Positions 1 through 7,517 are shown, counted from the first letter of the stretch. The stretch is DNA of 9,835 nt from Deltaproteobacteria bacterium (GCA_021825035.1 JAKAIQ010000065.1:1-9835); one strand, 5' to 3'. The notes: a model not told the origin generated them from the letters alone. A program made the numbers and translations.

Positions 1-117
1 CTTCGTGCTCAATACCTTCGTTATGGCCGCCGTCAACGACGTCTTCCCGTGGTCAACGTGCCCGATCGTCCCAACGTTAATGTGCGGCTTCCCACGCTCA
101 AATTTGGCCTTGCTCAT
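1..117 (-). CDS. tuf: Elongation factor Tu, N-terminal fragment (cut by window edge)
   Basis: The first 39 codons of EF-Tu are present; the rest lies beyond the left edge. EF-Tu is the cytoplasmic GTPase that delivers aminoacyl-tRNA to the ribosomal A site. The fragment starts MSKAKFERGKPHINVGTIGH and contains the complete P-loop GHVDHGKT at residues 19-26, with Lys25 and Thr26 in place for phosphate and magnesium binding. The ATG is fixed by the conserved N terminus and by a GGAGGGTG Shine-Dalgarno sequence at 121-128, whose GGAGG core lies 6 bases upstream. The gene follows fusA by only 28 bases, as the last gene of the classical str operon, and is probably cotranscribed with it. A family of near-identical tuf copies is common in genomes, so another copy may exist elsewhere. 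The reading frame is open throughout the visible part. Confidence 0.97.
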   Translation of the reverse strand, partial: MSKAKFERGKPHINVGTIGHVDHGKTSLTAAITKVLSTK

Positions 118-145
118 AATCACCCTCCAAAACTGAATAAATAAG

Positions 146-2227
146 TTATTTCCCAGCCGCCTTTGCGGTAAGCACTTCTGCCACGGACGAAGGCACCTGC
201 TCATAGTGCGAGAATTGCATGGTATAGGAGGCTCTTCCCTGCGTCTTGGACCTTAAATCCGTCGAATAGCCGAACATGTTTGCAAGAGGGACGTTCGCGG
301 AAACCACCTGAAAACCGCCCCTTGCGTCCATGCCGAGTATCTTCCCCCTCCTGGAGTTCAGATCGCCAATGACGTCCCCCATAAACTGTTCCGGCACAAC
401 GACTTCGACGCTCATTATCGGCTCAAGCAGTATCGGGCCGGCATTTCTCATGGCCTCTTTGAAGGCCATCGATCCCGCTATCTTAAACGCCATCTCGGAT
501 GAATCCACATCATGGAACGAGCCGTCATAGAGGGTAACCTTAACATCAACGACCGGATAACCGGCGAATATGCCCGTTTCGGTAGCCTCGCTTATGCCGT
601 TCTCTATCGGGTTTATGAATTCTTTCGGAATGGCGCCTCCAACGATCTTGTTGACGAACTCAAATCCCTTTCCCTGTTCAGAGGGTTCGAGCTCGATATA
701 GACGTGCCCGTACTGTCCTCTGCCGCCGGTCTGCCTGATATACTTGCCTTCGGCCTTCGACTTCTTTGTAACGGTCTCTCTGTAAGCGACCTGCGGCTTT
801 CCTACGCTCGCCTCCACCTTGAACTCCCTGAGAAGTCTATCGACGATTATCTCAAGGTGAAGCTCGCCCATTCCAGAGATGATAGTCTGGCCAGTCTCTT
901 CGTCAGTCCTCACCCTGAAAGACGGGTCTTCTATGGCAAGCTTCTGAAGCGATATGCCGAGTTTTTCCTGGTCGGCCTTTGTCTTTGGCTCTATGGCGAT
1001 GCTCATAACCGGATCTGGAAAATCCATCGACTCGAGTATTATGGGCTTATCGGGGTCGCATATCGTATCGCCGGTTATCGTGTATTTCATGCCCACTGCC
1101 GCGGCTATGTCTCCGGCGTAGACCTCTTTCACTTCCTCGCGCTTGTTGGCGTGCATCTTAACGAGCCTTCCGATGCGCTCTTTCTGGTCTTTCGTAGAAT
1201 TAAAGACGTAAGACCCTGCGGTCATGCACCCTGAGTAGACGCGGAAAAACGTCAACTGTCCGACAAACGGATCGGTCATTATCTTGAAGGCAAGGGCCGA
1301 GAAAGGCGCTTCGTCCCTTGCTTCCCTCTTGTCTTCCTTATCGGTATTTGGGTCCATCCCCTCTACCGCCGGGATATCTATCGGGGAAGGGAGATAATCG
1401 ACCACGGCGTCAAGGAGAAACTGCACTCCCTTGTTCTTGAAGGCCGAGCCGCAGAGTACAGGCGTTATCTCCATGGATATCGTGCCCTTCCTTATGGCCT
1501 CCTGTATCTCCTCCCCGGTAACCGGGCTTCCCTCAAGGTACTTCTCCATGAGCTTTTCGTCAAAGTCCGAAGCCGCCTCTATGAGCTTTTCCCTGTACTC
1601 CCTGACGATATCCGACATGTCGGCGGGCACATCCACGACCCTGTATTTTGCGCCCAACGTGTCCTCATCCCAGATAATGGCTTTCTCGTTCACAAGGTCC
1701 ACAACGCCCTTGAAAGTATCCTCGGCTCCGACCGGGAGCTGAAGCACCACGGGCCTGGTCTTGAGCCTATCCACCATCATGCCCACGACCCTGAAGAAAT
1801 CAGCCCCCACGCGGTCCATCTTGTTGACGAACGCAATCCGCGGCACCCTGTATTTATTCGCCTGACGCCACACGGTTTCGCTCTGAGGCTCAACTCCACC
1901 AACTGAGCAGAAAACCGCTACCGCGCCGTCAAGGACTCTCAACGACCTCTCAACTTCTATTGTAAAATCTACGTGGCCGGGGGTATCTATGATATTTATG
2001 CGGGTATCTTTCCAGGAACAAGTCGTGGCGGCGGAAGTTATGGTGATGCCTCTTTCCTTCTCCTGTTCCATCCAGTCCATTACGGCGGTGCCTTCATGGA
2101 CCTCTCCTATCTTATAAGTAACCCCGGTATAATACAGGATCCTCTCGGTAGTAGTGGTCTTTCCCGCATCTATATGGGCCATTATGCCTATATTTCTTTG
2201 TCTGTCTATCGGAATCGTTCTCGACAA
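146..2227 (-). CDS. fusA: Elongation factor G (translocase GTPase), TTG start
   Basis: This complete 693-residue protein is EF-G, the GTPase that drives tRNA-mRNA translocation and, with RRF, ribosome recycling; the usual family length is about 690-705. The G domain shows AHIDAGKT at residues 17-24 (P-loop), RGITI at 59-63 (switch I), DTPGH at 81-85 with the catalytic-type His85, NKMD at 135-138, and GSAFKN at 260-265. Domains II and III follow (about 305-485, including GMGELHLEI near 452-460), then domain IV from GGRGQYGHVY at 501-510 and domain V to about residue 680. All key residues expected of a canonical EF-G1 are present. The start is TTG: it gives the conserved MSRTIPIDRQRNIGIMAHID beginning, no in-frame ATG lies just upstream, and a GAGGAG Shine-Dalgarno sequence stands 8 bases before it. 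The gene lies 130 bases after rpsG and 28 bases before tuf, the usual str order. Confidence 0.98.
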   Translation of the reverse strand: MSRTIPIDRQRNIGIMAHIDAGKTTTTERILYYTGVTYKIGEVHEGTAVMDWMEQEKERGITITSAATTCSWKDTRINIIDTPGHVDFTIEVERSLRVLDGAVAVFCSVGGVEPQSETVWRQANKYRVPRIAFVNKMDRVGADFFRVVGMMVDRLKTRPVVLQLPVGAEDTFKGVVDLVNEKAIIWDEDTLGAKYRVVDVPADMSDIVREYREKLIEAASDFDEKLMEKYLEGSPVTGEEIQEAIRKGTISMEITPVLCGSAFKNKGVQFLLDAVVDYLPSPIDIPAVEGMDPNTDKEDKREARDEAPFSALAFKIMTDPFVGQLTFFRVYSGCMTAGSYVFNSTKDQKERIGRLVKMHANKREEVKEVYAGDIAAAVGMKYTITGDTICDPDKPIILESMDFPDPVMSIAIEPKTKADQEKLGISLQKLAIEDPSFRVRTDEETGQTIISGMGELHLEIIVDRLLREFKVEASVGKPQVAYRETVTKKSKAEGKYIRQTGGRGQYGHVYIELEPSEQGKGFEFVNKIVGGAIPKEFINPIENGISEATETGIFAGYPVVDVKVTLYDGSFHDVDSSEMAFKIAGSMAFKEAMRNAGPILLEPIMSVEVVVPEQFMGDVIGDLNSRRGKILGMDARGGFQVVSANVPLANMFGYSTDLRSKTQGRASYTMQFSHYEQVPSSVAEVLTAKAAGK

Positions 2228-2235
2228 CGCAAAAA

Positions 2236-2241
2236 CTCCTC
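2236..2241 (-). promoter_or_regulatory. Ribosome binding site that decides the fusA TTG start
   Basis: On the minus strand GAGGAG is followed by the 8-base spacer TTTTTGCG and then TTG. The spacing is good, and there is no competing ATG or GTG in frame between this site and the conserved EF-G N terminus. This supports TTG as the true initiation codon. Confidence 0.75.
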
Positions 2242-2316
2242 GGTTCTACTTTGTTTATCTCGATTGTCCGTGAAGTGTCTTTATTCAAAGCCCCTCACAG
2301 TTAGCTATTCGCCCGC

Positions 2317-2336
2317 TTCGCATTCGACATTGCGAA
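2317..2336. repeat. Small inverted repeat in the rpsG-fusA gap
   Basis: TTCGCA at 2317-2322 and TGCGAA at 2331-2336 are perfect inverted copies, with 8 bases between them. On the transcript this gives a 6-base-pair stem and an 8-base loop, 21 bases after the rpsG stop. No T run follows, so it is not an intrinsic terminator. A further GCGAA copy just downstream on the minus strand (2308-2312) offers an alternative pairing with the same TTCGC. The gap of 130 bases (2228-2357) holds no open frame and no convincing promoter. A 6-base-pair inverted repeat can occur by chance, so a biological role is uncertain. Confidence 0.4.
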
Positions 2337-2357
2337 CCAAACCACTTGCCGTCCGAA

Positions 2358-2828
2358 CTACCAGCGATAATGGGCAAAGGCCTTGTTGGCCTCAGCCATT
2401 TTATGGACGTCTTCCTTCTTCTTTACAGAGCCGCCCTTATTGTTGGACGCATCTATAAGTTCGGCAGCGAGCTTCTCGACCATAGACTTTTCGCTTCTTT
2501 CGCTCGCATAACTGACGAGCCATCTCAACGCAAGCGAAAGCTTCCTGTCAAGCCTGACTTCGACAGGCACCTGATAGGTCGCACCGCCCACCCTGCGCGA
2601 TTTGACCTCCAGAACCGGCTTTATGTTGTCGAGCGCCTTCTTGAACACCTTTATAGGCTCAGTCTTCGTCTTCTCTTCAATGACGTCAAACGCCCCGTAA
2701 AGTATACCCTCTGCCTTGCTTTTCTTGCCATCCGAAGTGAGCTTATTTACAAGCCTTGCAATGACCTTGTCATTATATTTAGGGTCCGCCAGAACATCCC
2801 TCTTCGGTACATTACCCTTGCGAGGCAT
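2358..2828 (-). CDS. rpsG: 30S ribosomal protein S7
   Basis: This is a complete 156-residue S7, the common bacterial length. S7 is a primary binder of the 3' major domain of 16S rRNA, nucleates assembly of the 30S head, and lies near the E site. The protein starts MPRKGNVPKRDV with the basic N-terminal arm. The S7 signature region covers about residues 20-48 with the invariant GKK at 34-36. The RNA-contacting beta-hairpin SRRVGGATYQVPVEV is at 77-91, and the helical LRWLVSYASER segment at 101-111. The C terminus is AFAHYRW, which is typical. The ATG is preceded by GGAGGA at 2832-2837, leaving only 3-4 bases of spacer, a slightly short distance. The gene lies 81 bases after rpsL, and that gap holds a strong hairpin. 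In E. coli S7 represses its own operon at the equivalent gap, so control there is plausible here too. Confidence 0.98.
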   Translation of the reverse strand: MPRKGNVPKRDVLADPKYNDKVIARLVNKLTSDGKKSKAEGILYGAFDVIEEKTKTEPIKVFKKALDNIKPVLEVKSRRVGGATYQVPVEVRLDRKLSLALRWLVSYASERSEKSMVEKLAAELIDASNNKGGSVKKKEDVHKMAEANKAFAHYRW

Positions 2829-2865
2829 ATTTCCTCCGTTACATTCTACTCGTCTTAATTAATTC

Positions 2866-2900
2866 AAGAAAATAATACGCCTGCCTTACGGCGGCATATT
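2866..2900 (-). promoter_or_regulatory. GNRA-capped hairpin with T-rich tail in the rpsL-rpsG gap (candidate S7 control element or attenuator)
   Basis: Reading the minus strand, AATATGCCGCC at 2900-2890 pairs with GGC, a bulged A, and GGCGTATT at 2885-2874. This gives 11 base pairs (one G-T wobble) closed by the GNRA tetraloop GTAA at 2889-2886. It starts 9 bases after the rpsL stop codon. The tract that follows, ATTTTCTT at 2873-2866, looks like an imperfect terminator tail. The same tract can also pair over 8 positions (two wobbles) with GAGGAAAT at 2836-2829, which contains the rpsG Shine-Dalgarno sequence. The structure is seen directly. The role is inference, by analogy with S7 autoregulation of the E. 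coli str mRNA at the same gap; a partial transcription terminator is the main alternative. Confidence 0.55.
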
Positions 2901-2909
2901 TGATCGATC

Positions 2910-3281
2910 TTACTTGGGTCTCTTTGCGCCGTATTTGGAGCGCGCCTGCTTCCTGTCCTGAACCCCCATCGTATCGAGCGTGCCCCTGATTATATGATAC
3001 CTTACTCCAGGAAGATCCTTTACCCTGCCGCCCCTTATGAGCACAACCGAGTGCTCCTGAAGGTTGTGGCCGATCCCGGGTATATAGGTAGTCACTTCCA
3101 TGCCATTTGTCAGCCTAACCCTTGCGACTTTTCTCAAGGCCGAGTTTGGCTTCTTCGGAGTGGTCGTGTAAACCCTGACGCACACCCCTCTTTTCTGGGG
3201 ACACCTGTTCAGCGCCGGCGAGGCCGTCTTTACTTTGCTTTTGACCCTGCCCTTGCGGACAAGCTGATTTATTGTTGGCAT
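2910..3281 (-). CDS. rpsL: 30S ribosomal protein S12
   Basis: This is a complete 123-residue S12, the decoding-centre protein that monitors codon-anticodon fit; the usual length is about 123-125. It starts MPTINQLVRKGR. It shows the conserved TTTPKKPNSALRK loop at 39-51 and GGRVKDLPGVRYH at 84-96. Lys43 and Lys88, where streptomycin-resistance substitutions are classically found, are both the wild-type lysine. Asp89, which RimO methylthiolates in some bacteria, is present. The ATG is preceded by AAAGGTGG at 3285-3292. It is the first gene after a good promoter in the rpoC-rpsL gap, so it probably begins the str transcript. Codon use is notable: 13 of 15 arginines are AGG or AGA, and 4 of 6 isoleucines are ATA. 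Confidence 0.98.
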   Translation of the reverse strand: MPTINQLVRKGRVKSKVKTASPALNRCPQKRGVCVRVYTTTPKKPNSALRKVARVRLTNGMEVTTYIPGIGHNLQEHSVVLIRGGRVKDLPGVRYHIIRGTLDTMGVQDRKQARSKYGAKRPK

Positions 3282-3313
3282 AAGCCACCTTTCGCTATGG
3301 CGTAAATCAAAAT

Positions 3314-3342
3314 AATGTACCCACTTTTCGAGACCTTGTCAA
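3314..3342 (-). promoter_or_regulatory. Sigma70-type promoter for the str genes (rpsL-rpsG-fusA-tuf)
   Basis: On the minus strand a consensus -35 box TTGACA (3342-3337) is followed by exactly 17 bases and the -10 box TACATT (3319-3314), which matches TATAAT at 4 of 6 positions. The expected transcription start is near 3305-3308, giving a 5' leader of about 25 bases that carries the rpsL Shine-Dalgarno sequence. The site lies in the 117-base gap after rpoC, where a separate str promoter is found in many bacteria. The match is seen directly; activity is inferred. Confidence 0.75.
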
Positions 3343-3363
3343 GAGCTATTTGCCTCGATTTTC

Positions 3364-3388
3364 AAAAAAGACCTATTTTCTCAAAAGG
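3364..3388 (-). terminator. Weak intrinsic terminator or attenuator after rpoC
   Basis: On the minus strand CCTTTT (3388-3383), loop GAGA, and AAAATAGG (3379-3372) form a 6-base-pair stem with one bulged T. It is followed after TC by six T residues (3369-3364). It begins about 10 bases after the rpoC stop and ends about 20 bases before the str promoter, the right place to lower read-through from rpoBC. The stem is short and AT-rich, so termination would be partial at best. A chance structure cannot be excluded. Confidence 0.3.
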
Positions 3389-3398
3389 GACGACTTCT

Positions 3399-6300
3399 TC
3401 AAGCCGTCTCCTGCTCAGCCTCAGCAGGCTTCTCCTCTTCTATCTGGGGCGGCACATCGGCTCTAACCTTGGTATACTTCCTGAATCCGGTGCCTGCCGG
3501 TATAAGCCGGCCCATGATGACGTTTTCCTTGAGTCCGCGCAGGTAATCCACTTTCCCCTCAACCGCGGCGCCGGTTAGCACCTTGGTAGTCTCCTGGAAA
3601 GATGCGGCGGATATGAAGCTTTCAGTCGAAAGCGACGCCTTCGTTATGCCTTGCAGAAGCGGTTCGGCGATGGCAGGCTTCTTGCCCTTCGTTATTATCT
3701 TGTCATTCTCCTCCTCGAAGATATACCTTTCGACCTGTTCGCCTATAAGGAGGTTCGTGTCCCCGGGGTCCTTTATCTTGACTCTCCGAAGCATCTGGCG
3801 CACTATGACCTCTATGTGCTTATCGTTTATCTTGACGCCCTGTAGCCTGTAGACCTCCTGCACTTCATCAACGAGATATTTGGCGAGTTCCTTTACTCCG
3901 AGAACCCTGAGTATGTCATGCGGATTGGCGGAGCCGTCCATCAGCGGTTCCCCGGCCCTGACCCTATCGCCTTCTCTTACGCTTATGTGCTTGCCCTTTG
4001 GTATCAGATACTCCTTCGGCTCGCCTGTCTCCGGCGTAATGACTACCTTTCTTTTGCCCTTGGTATCCTTGCCGAACGAAACCACACCGTCGATTTCGCT
4101 TATGACGGCGCACTCCTTCGGTTTTCTCGCTTCAAAGAGCTCGGCGACCCTGGGCAGACCGCCTGTTATATCTTTTGTCTTGGTCGTCTCTCTCGGAATC
4201 TTTGCGACCATGTCGCCGGCCTTGACCGTATCTCCCTCATTTATGGTAAGGATAGCGCCTACCGGCAGCAGATAACGGGCCTCTATGTTGGTTCCGGCGA
4301 TCTTACGAGTCCTGCCGCTTTCATCCTTTATGGATACCCTTGGACGCAGGTCGCCTTCCTTATAAGCTACTATTACCTTGCTTGAAAGGCCCGTGACTTC
4401 GTCGACCTGTTCCCTCATGGTCTTCCCTTCCTCGATATCCCCGAACCTCACTATGCCGGAAACCTCGGTTATGATAGGTATCGTATAAGGGTCCCATTCG
4501 GCTATGACCGAGCCGGCGGCAACAGTACCGCCATCTGCCACTCTGAGTCTCGCGCCATATATGACAGAGTTCCTTTCACGGTCCCGGCCATGCTCATCCT
4601 GTAACGCAAGATCTCCGTTACGGTTCATGACGATCGCCTCACCTCTCGAATTGACGGCGACGTTGAGGTTATGAAATTTCGCGATGCCTTCGTGACGGGC
4701 CTCGAGGGTAGTTTGCTCGGCGCGCCTGCTCGCAGTTCCACCTATATGGAACGTCCTCATCGTAAGCTGTGTTCCGGGTTCGCCGATAGACTGGGCCGCA
4801 ATAACGCCCACAGCCTCGCCCATCTCGGCCATCCTCCCGCGGGTAAGGTCCCTGCCGTAACACTTAATGCAGATGCCTCTCGAGCTTCTGCAGGTCAGGA
4901 CGCTCCTTATCTTTACCCTGTCGATTCCGGCCTCTTCTATCCTTTCGATCTTGCCTTCGTCTATCCCGTCGTTGGCCTCGACGATAACCTCTTTGGTGAA
5001 CGGATCTACAACTTCCTCGAGGGCGACCCTGCCGAGAATCCTCTCGCCGATGGGCTCTATCACTTCTCCTCCTTCAACGAGGGATGTCATGTATATCCCG
5101 TCCAGAGTGCCGCAGTCCTCGTCGGTTATGATAGCGTCCTGTGCGACATCGACGAGCCTTCTTGTCAGATACCCGGAGTTTGCCGTCTTAAGGGCTGTGT
5201 CCGCAAGACCTTTTCTGGCGCCGTGCGTAGATATGAAGTATTGAAGAACCGTAAGGCCTTCCCTGAAGTTCGCCGTAATCGGCGTCTCGATGATTTCGCC
5301 CGATGGCTTCGCCATAAGGCCCCTCATGCCGGCAAGCTGCCTGATCTGCTGGGCGGAGCCCCTTGCGCCGGAATCGGCCATTATGAATATCGGGTTGAAG
5401 CTCGGTATCTGCTTTTCCGCCCCCTTCTCGTCCTTAACGCTCTCCGTGCCCAGCTCCTTGAGCATCTCGTCCGCGATCTCTTCGGTCGCCTGAGCCCAGA
5501 TGTCTATAACCTTGTTGTAGCGTTCGCCGTCCGTTATAAGACCTTCGTTATATTGCTTCTGGATCTCTTTGACCTCATCATACGCCTTGTTGAGAAGTTT
5601 TTCTTTCTTCCTCGGTATCTTCATGTCGTCTATACATATCGATATGCCGGCCTTTGTCGCATACCGGTATCCGAGGTCCTTTAGCTTGTCCGCGAGTATG
5701 ACAGTCTCCTTGTTGCCGGCCCGCCTGTAACACGTATCAATAAGGTCGGCGAGACGCTTCTTGTCCATTACCCTGTTTATCTCTTCAAACCCTATGACAG
5801 GCGGCACGGACTCGGACATGATTATCCTTCCGACGGTAGTGTCCACGAGCTTTCCGTCGAGCTTGACCTTTACGCCGGCCTGAAGGTGGGCGGCGCCGCC
5901 GTCGTAGGCCGCTCTGACCTCCTCAAAGGACGAAAAACGCTTGCCCTCGCCCTTTACTCCGGGCCGCTCACGCGTAAGGTAGTAGAGTCCAAGGACTATA
6001 TCCTGCGTTGGAACGATTATAGGTTTACCATGCGCCGGCGAAAGTATGTTGTTCGTCGACATCATCAGCACCCTTGCTTCCACCTGCGCCTCCACGGAAA
6101 GAGGCACATGCACTGCCATCTGGTCTCCGTCGAAGTCGGCGTTAAAAGCGGTGCAGACGAGAGGATGTAACTGTATGGCCTTACCCTCGATAAGAATCGG
6201 TTCGAAGGCCTGAATACCGAGCCTGTGGAGCGTGGGAGCCCGGTTTAAAAGCACGGGGTGTTCCCTGATTACCTCGTCAAGTACGTCCCAGACCTCCGAT

Positions 6301-7517
6301 CTTTCCTTTTCGAGCATCTTCTTCGCGCTCTTTATCGTGGTCGCGTATCCCTTTTCCTCGAGCTTCTGGTATATGAAGGGCTTAAAGAGCTCAAGAGCCA
6401 TCTTCTTGGGAAGACCGCACTGATGAAGCCTCAAGTCGGGCCCTATGACGATGACCGAACGGCCGGAATAATCGACGCGTTTTCCGAGCAGGTTCTGCCT
6501 GAACCTTCCGCTCTTGCCTTTTATCATATCGCTCAGCGACTTCAGGGGGCGCTTGTTCTGTCCGGTGATGATCCTGCCTCTCCTGCCGTTGTCGAAGAGC
6601 GCATCGACTGCCTCCTGGAGCATCCTCTTTTCATTTCTGATGATTATGTCAGGGGCATTGAGCTCCATGAGACGCTTAAGCCGGTTGTTCCTGTTGATGA
6701 CCCTTCTGTAAAGGTCGTTAAGGTCTGACGTTGCGAATCTCCCGCCGTCCAGGGGAACGAGCGGCCGCAAATCCGGCGGCAGGACCGGTATCACTTCAAG
6801 TATCATCCACTCAGGCCGATTCCCGGAGGTAAGAAACGCGTCTACCACCTTGAGCCGCTTGGCTATCCTCTTTTTCCGGGCGTCCGAGGCGGTCTTTTTC
6901 ATCTCAAGCCGCAATGTGGAGGAAACCTTGTCAAGGTCGATCTTGCGCAGCATCTCCCTTATGGCATCTGCGCCCATGCCAGATGTGAATCCGTCAGGGC
7001 CCCATTTCTCCACGGCCTTCTGATATTTATCTTCGTTAAGGAGTTCCCCGGCCTTGAGTTCCGACTCCTTCGGGTCTATGACCACGTAATTTTCATAATA
7101 AAGCACCCTTTCAAGTTCCTTAAGCGTCATATCGAGCATGGCGCCTATTCTTGAAGGAAGGCTGCGCAGGAACCATATATGCGCAACAGGAGTGGCAAGC
7201 TCTATGTGGCCGAGTCTCTCGCGCCGGACGTTGGAGGGTATCACTTCAACGCCGCATTTTTCGCATACCACTCCCCTGTGCTTCATTCTCTTGTATTTGC
7301 CGCAGTTGCATTCGAAGTCTTTCACGGGCCCGAATATCTTGGCGCAGAAAAGGCCGTCACGCTCGGGCTTGAACGTCCTGTAGTTTATGGTCTCTGGCTT
7401 TTTTACCTCGCCATGCGACCACTCCCTGATCCTTTCAGGCGAGGAGATGGTTATCCTTATGGCGTTAAAGTCCATAGGTTTTTTATGTTTTTCAAGCAAT
7501 GCCATGAGGCTTTCCAA
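3399..7517 (-). CDS. rpoC: RNA polymerase beta' subunit, with SI3 insertion and TTG start
   Basis: This complete 1372-residue protein is the beta' subunit of RNA polymerase, forming the clamp and most of the active centre; E. coli RpoC has 1407. The N-terminal zinc-binding site has Cys70, Cys72, Cys85 and Cys88. The catalytic loop NADFDGDQ at 459-466 supplies Asp461, Asp463 and Asp465 for the magnesium ion. The second zinc site has Cys802, Cys876, Cys883 and Cys886. The bridge helix is at about 763-795. The trigger loop region starts near 911 with His924 and is interrupted by an SI3-type insertion of roughly 185 residues before DITGGLPRV at 1116. The C-terminal tail ends in an acidic Glu-rich stretch (about 1359-1371), about 35 residues shorter than E. 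coli. The start is TTG, set by AAGGAGGT at a 6-base spacing; the nearest ATG is codon 5 and would be too far from that site. The gene lies 99 bases after rpoB and is probably cotranscribed with it. Confidence 0.98.
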   Translation of the reverse strand: MESLMALLEKHKKPMDFNAIRITISSPERIREWSHGEVKKPETINYRTFKPERDGLFCAKIFGPVKDFECNCGKYKRMKHRGVVCEKCGVEVIPSNVRRERLGHIELATPVAHIWFLRSLPSRIGAMLDMTLKELERVLYYENYVVIDPKESELKAGELLNEDKYQKAVEKWGPDGFTSGMGADAIREMLRKIDLDKVSSTLRLEMKKTASDARKKRIAKRLKVVDAFLTSGNRPEWMILEVIPVLPPDLRPLVPLDGGRFATSDLNDLYRRVINRNNRLKRLMELNAPDIIIRNEKRMLQEAVDALFDNGRRGRIITGQNKRPLKSLSDMIKGKSGRFRQNLLGKRVDYSGRSVIVIGPDLRLHQCGLPKKMALELFKPFIYQKLEEKGYATTIKSAKKMLEKERSEVWDVLDEVIREHPVLLNRAPTLHRLGIQAFEPILIEGKAIQLHPLVCTAFNADFDGDQMAVHVPLSVEAQVEARVLMMSTNNILSPAHGKPIIVPTQDIVLGLYYLTRERPGVKGEGKRFSSFEEVRAAYDGGAAHLQAGVKVKLDGKLVDTTVGRIIMSESVPPVIGFEEINRVMDKKRLADLIDTCYRRAGNKETVILADKLKDLGYRYATKAGISICIDDMKIPRKKEKLLNKAYDEVKEIQKQYNEGLITDGERYNKVIDIWAQATEEIADEMLKELGTESVKDEKGAEKQIPSFNPIFIMADSGARGSAQQIRQLAGMRGLMAKPSGEIIETPITANFREGLTVLQYFISTHGARKGLADTALKTANSGYLTRRLVDVAQDAIITDEDCGTLDGIYMTSLVEGGEVIEPIGERILGRVALEEVVDPFTKEVIVEANDGIDEGKIERIEEAGIDRVKIRSVLTCRSSRGICIKCYGRDLTRGRMAEMGEAVGVIAAQSIGEPGTQLTMRTFHIGGTASRRAEQTTLEARHEGIAKFHNLNVAVNSRGEAIVMNRNGDLALQDEHGRDRERNSVIYGARLRVADGGTVAAGSVIAEWDPYTIPIITEVSGIVRFGDIEEGKTMREQVDEVTGLSSKVIVAYKEGDLRPRVSIKDESGRTRKIAGTNIEARYLLPVGAILTINEGDTVKAGDMVAKIPRETTKTKDITGGLPRVAELFEARKPKECAVISEIDGVVSFGKDTKGKRKVVITPETGEPKEYLIPKGKHISVREGDRVRAGEPLMDGSANPHDILRVLGVKELAKYLVDEVQEVYRLQGVKINDKHIEVIVRQMLRRVKIKDPGDTNLLIGEQVERYIFEEENDKIITKGKKPAIAEPLLQGITKASLSTESFISAASFQETTKVLTGAAVEGKVDYLRGLKENVIMGRLIPAGTGFRKYTKVRADVPPQIEEEKPAEAEQETA

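Noticed and set aside
2228..2310. A possible promoter for fusA in the rpsG-fusA gap (TTGAAT or GATAAA boxes)
   Set aside because: No pair of boxes at 16-18 bases gave an acceptable match on both sides.
3150..3281. Streptomycin resistance in rpsL
   Set aside because: The classical positions Lys43 and Lys88 and the neighbouring residues are wild type.
4671..5684. A long open frame of 337 codons on the plus strand, opposite rpoC
   Set aside because: It lies wholly antisense to the conserved active-centre part of rpoC, shows no recognisable family or low-complexity-free domain, and long antisense frames are expected from the codon bias of the real gene. The other plus-strand frames in the window were rejected for the same reason.
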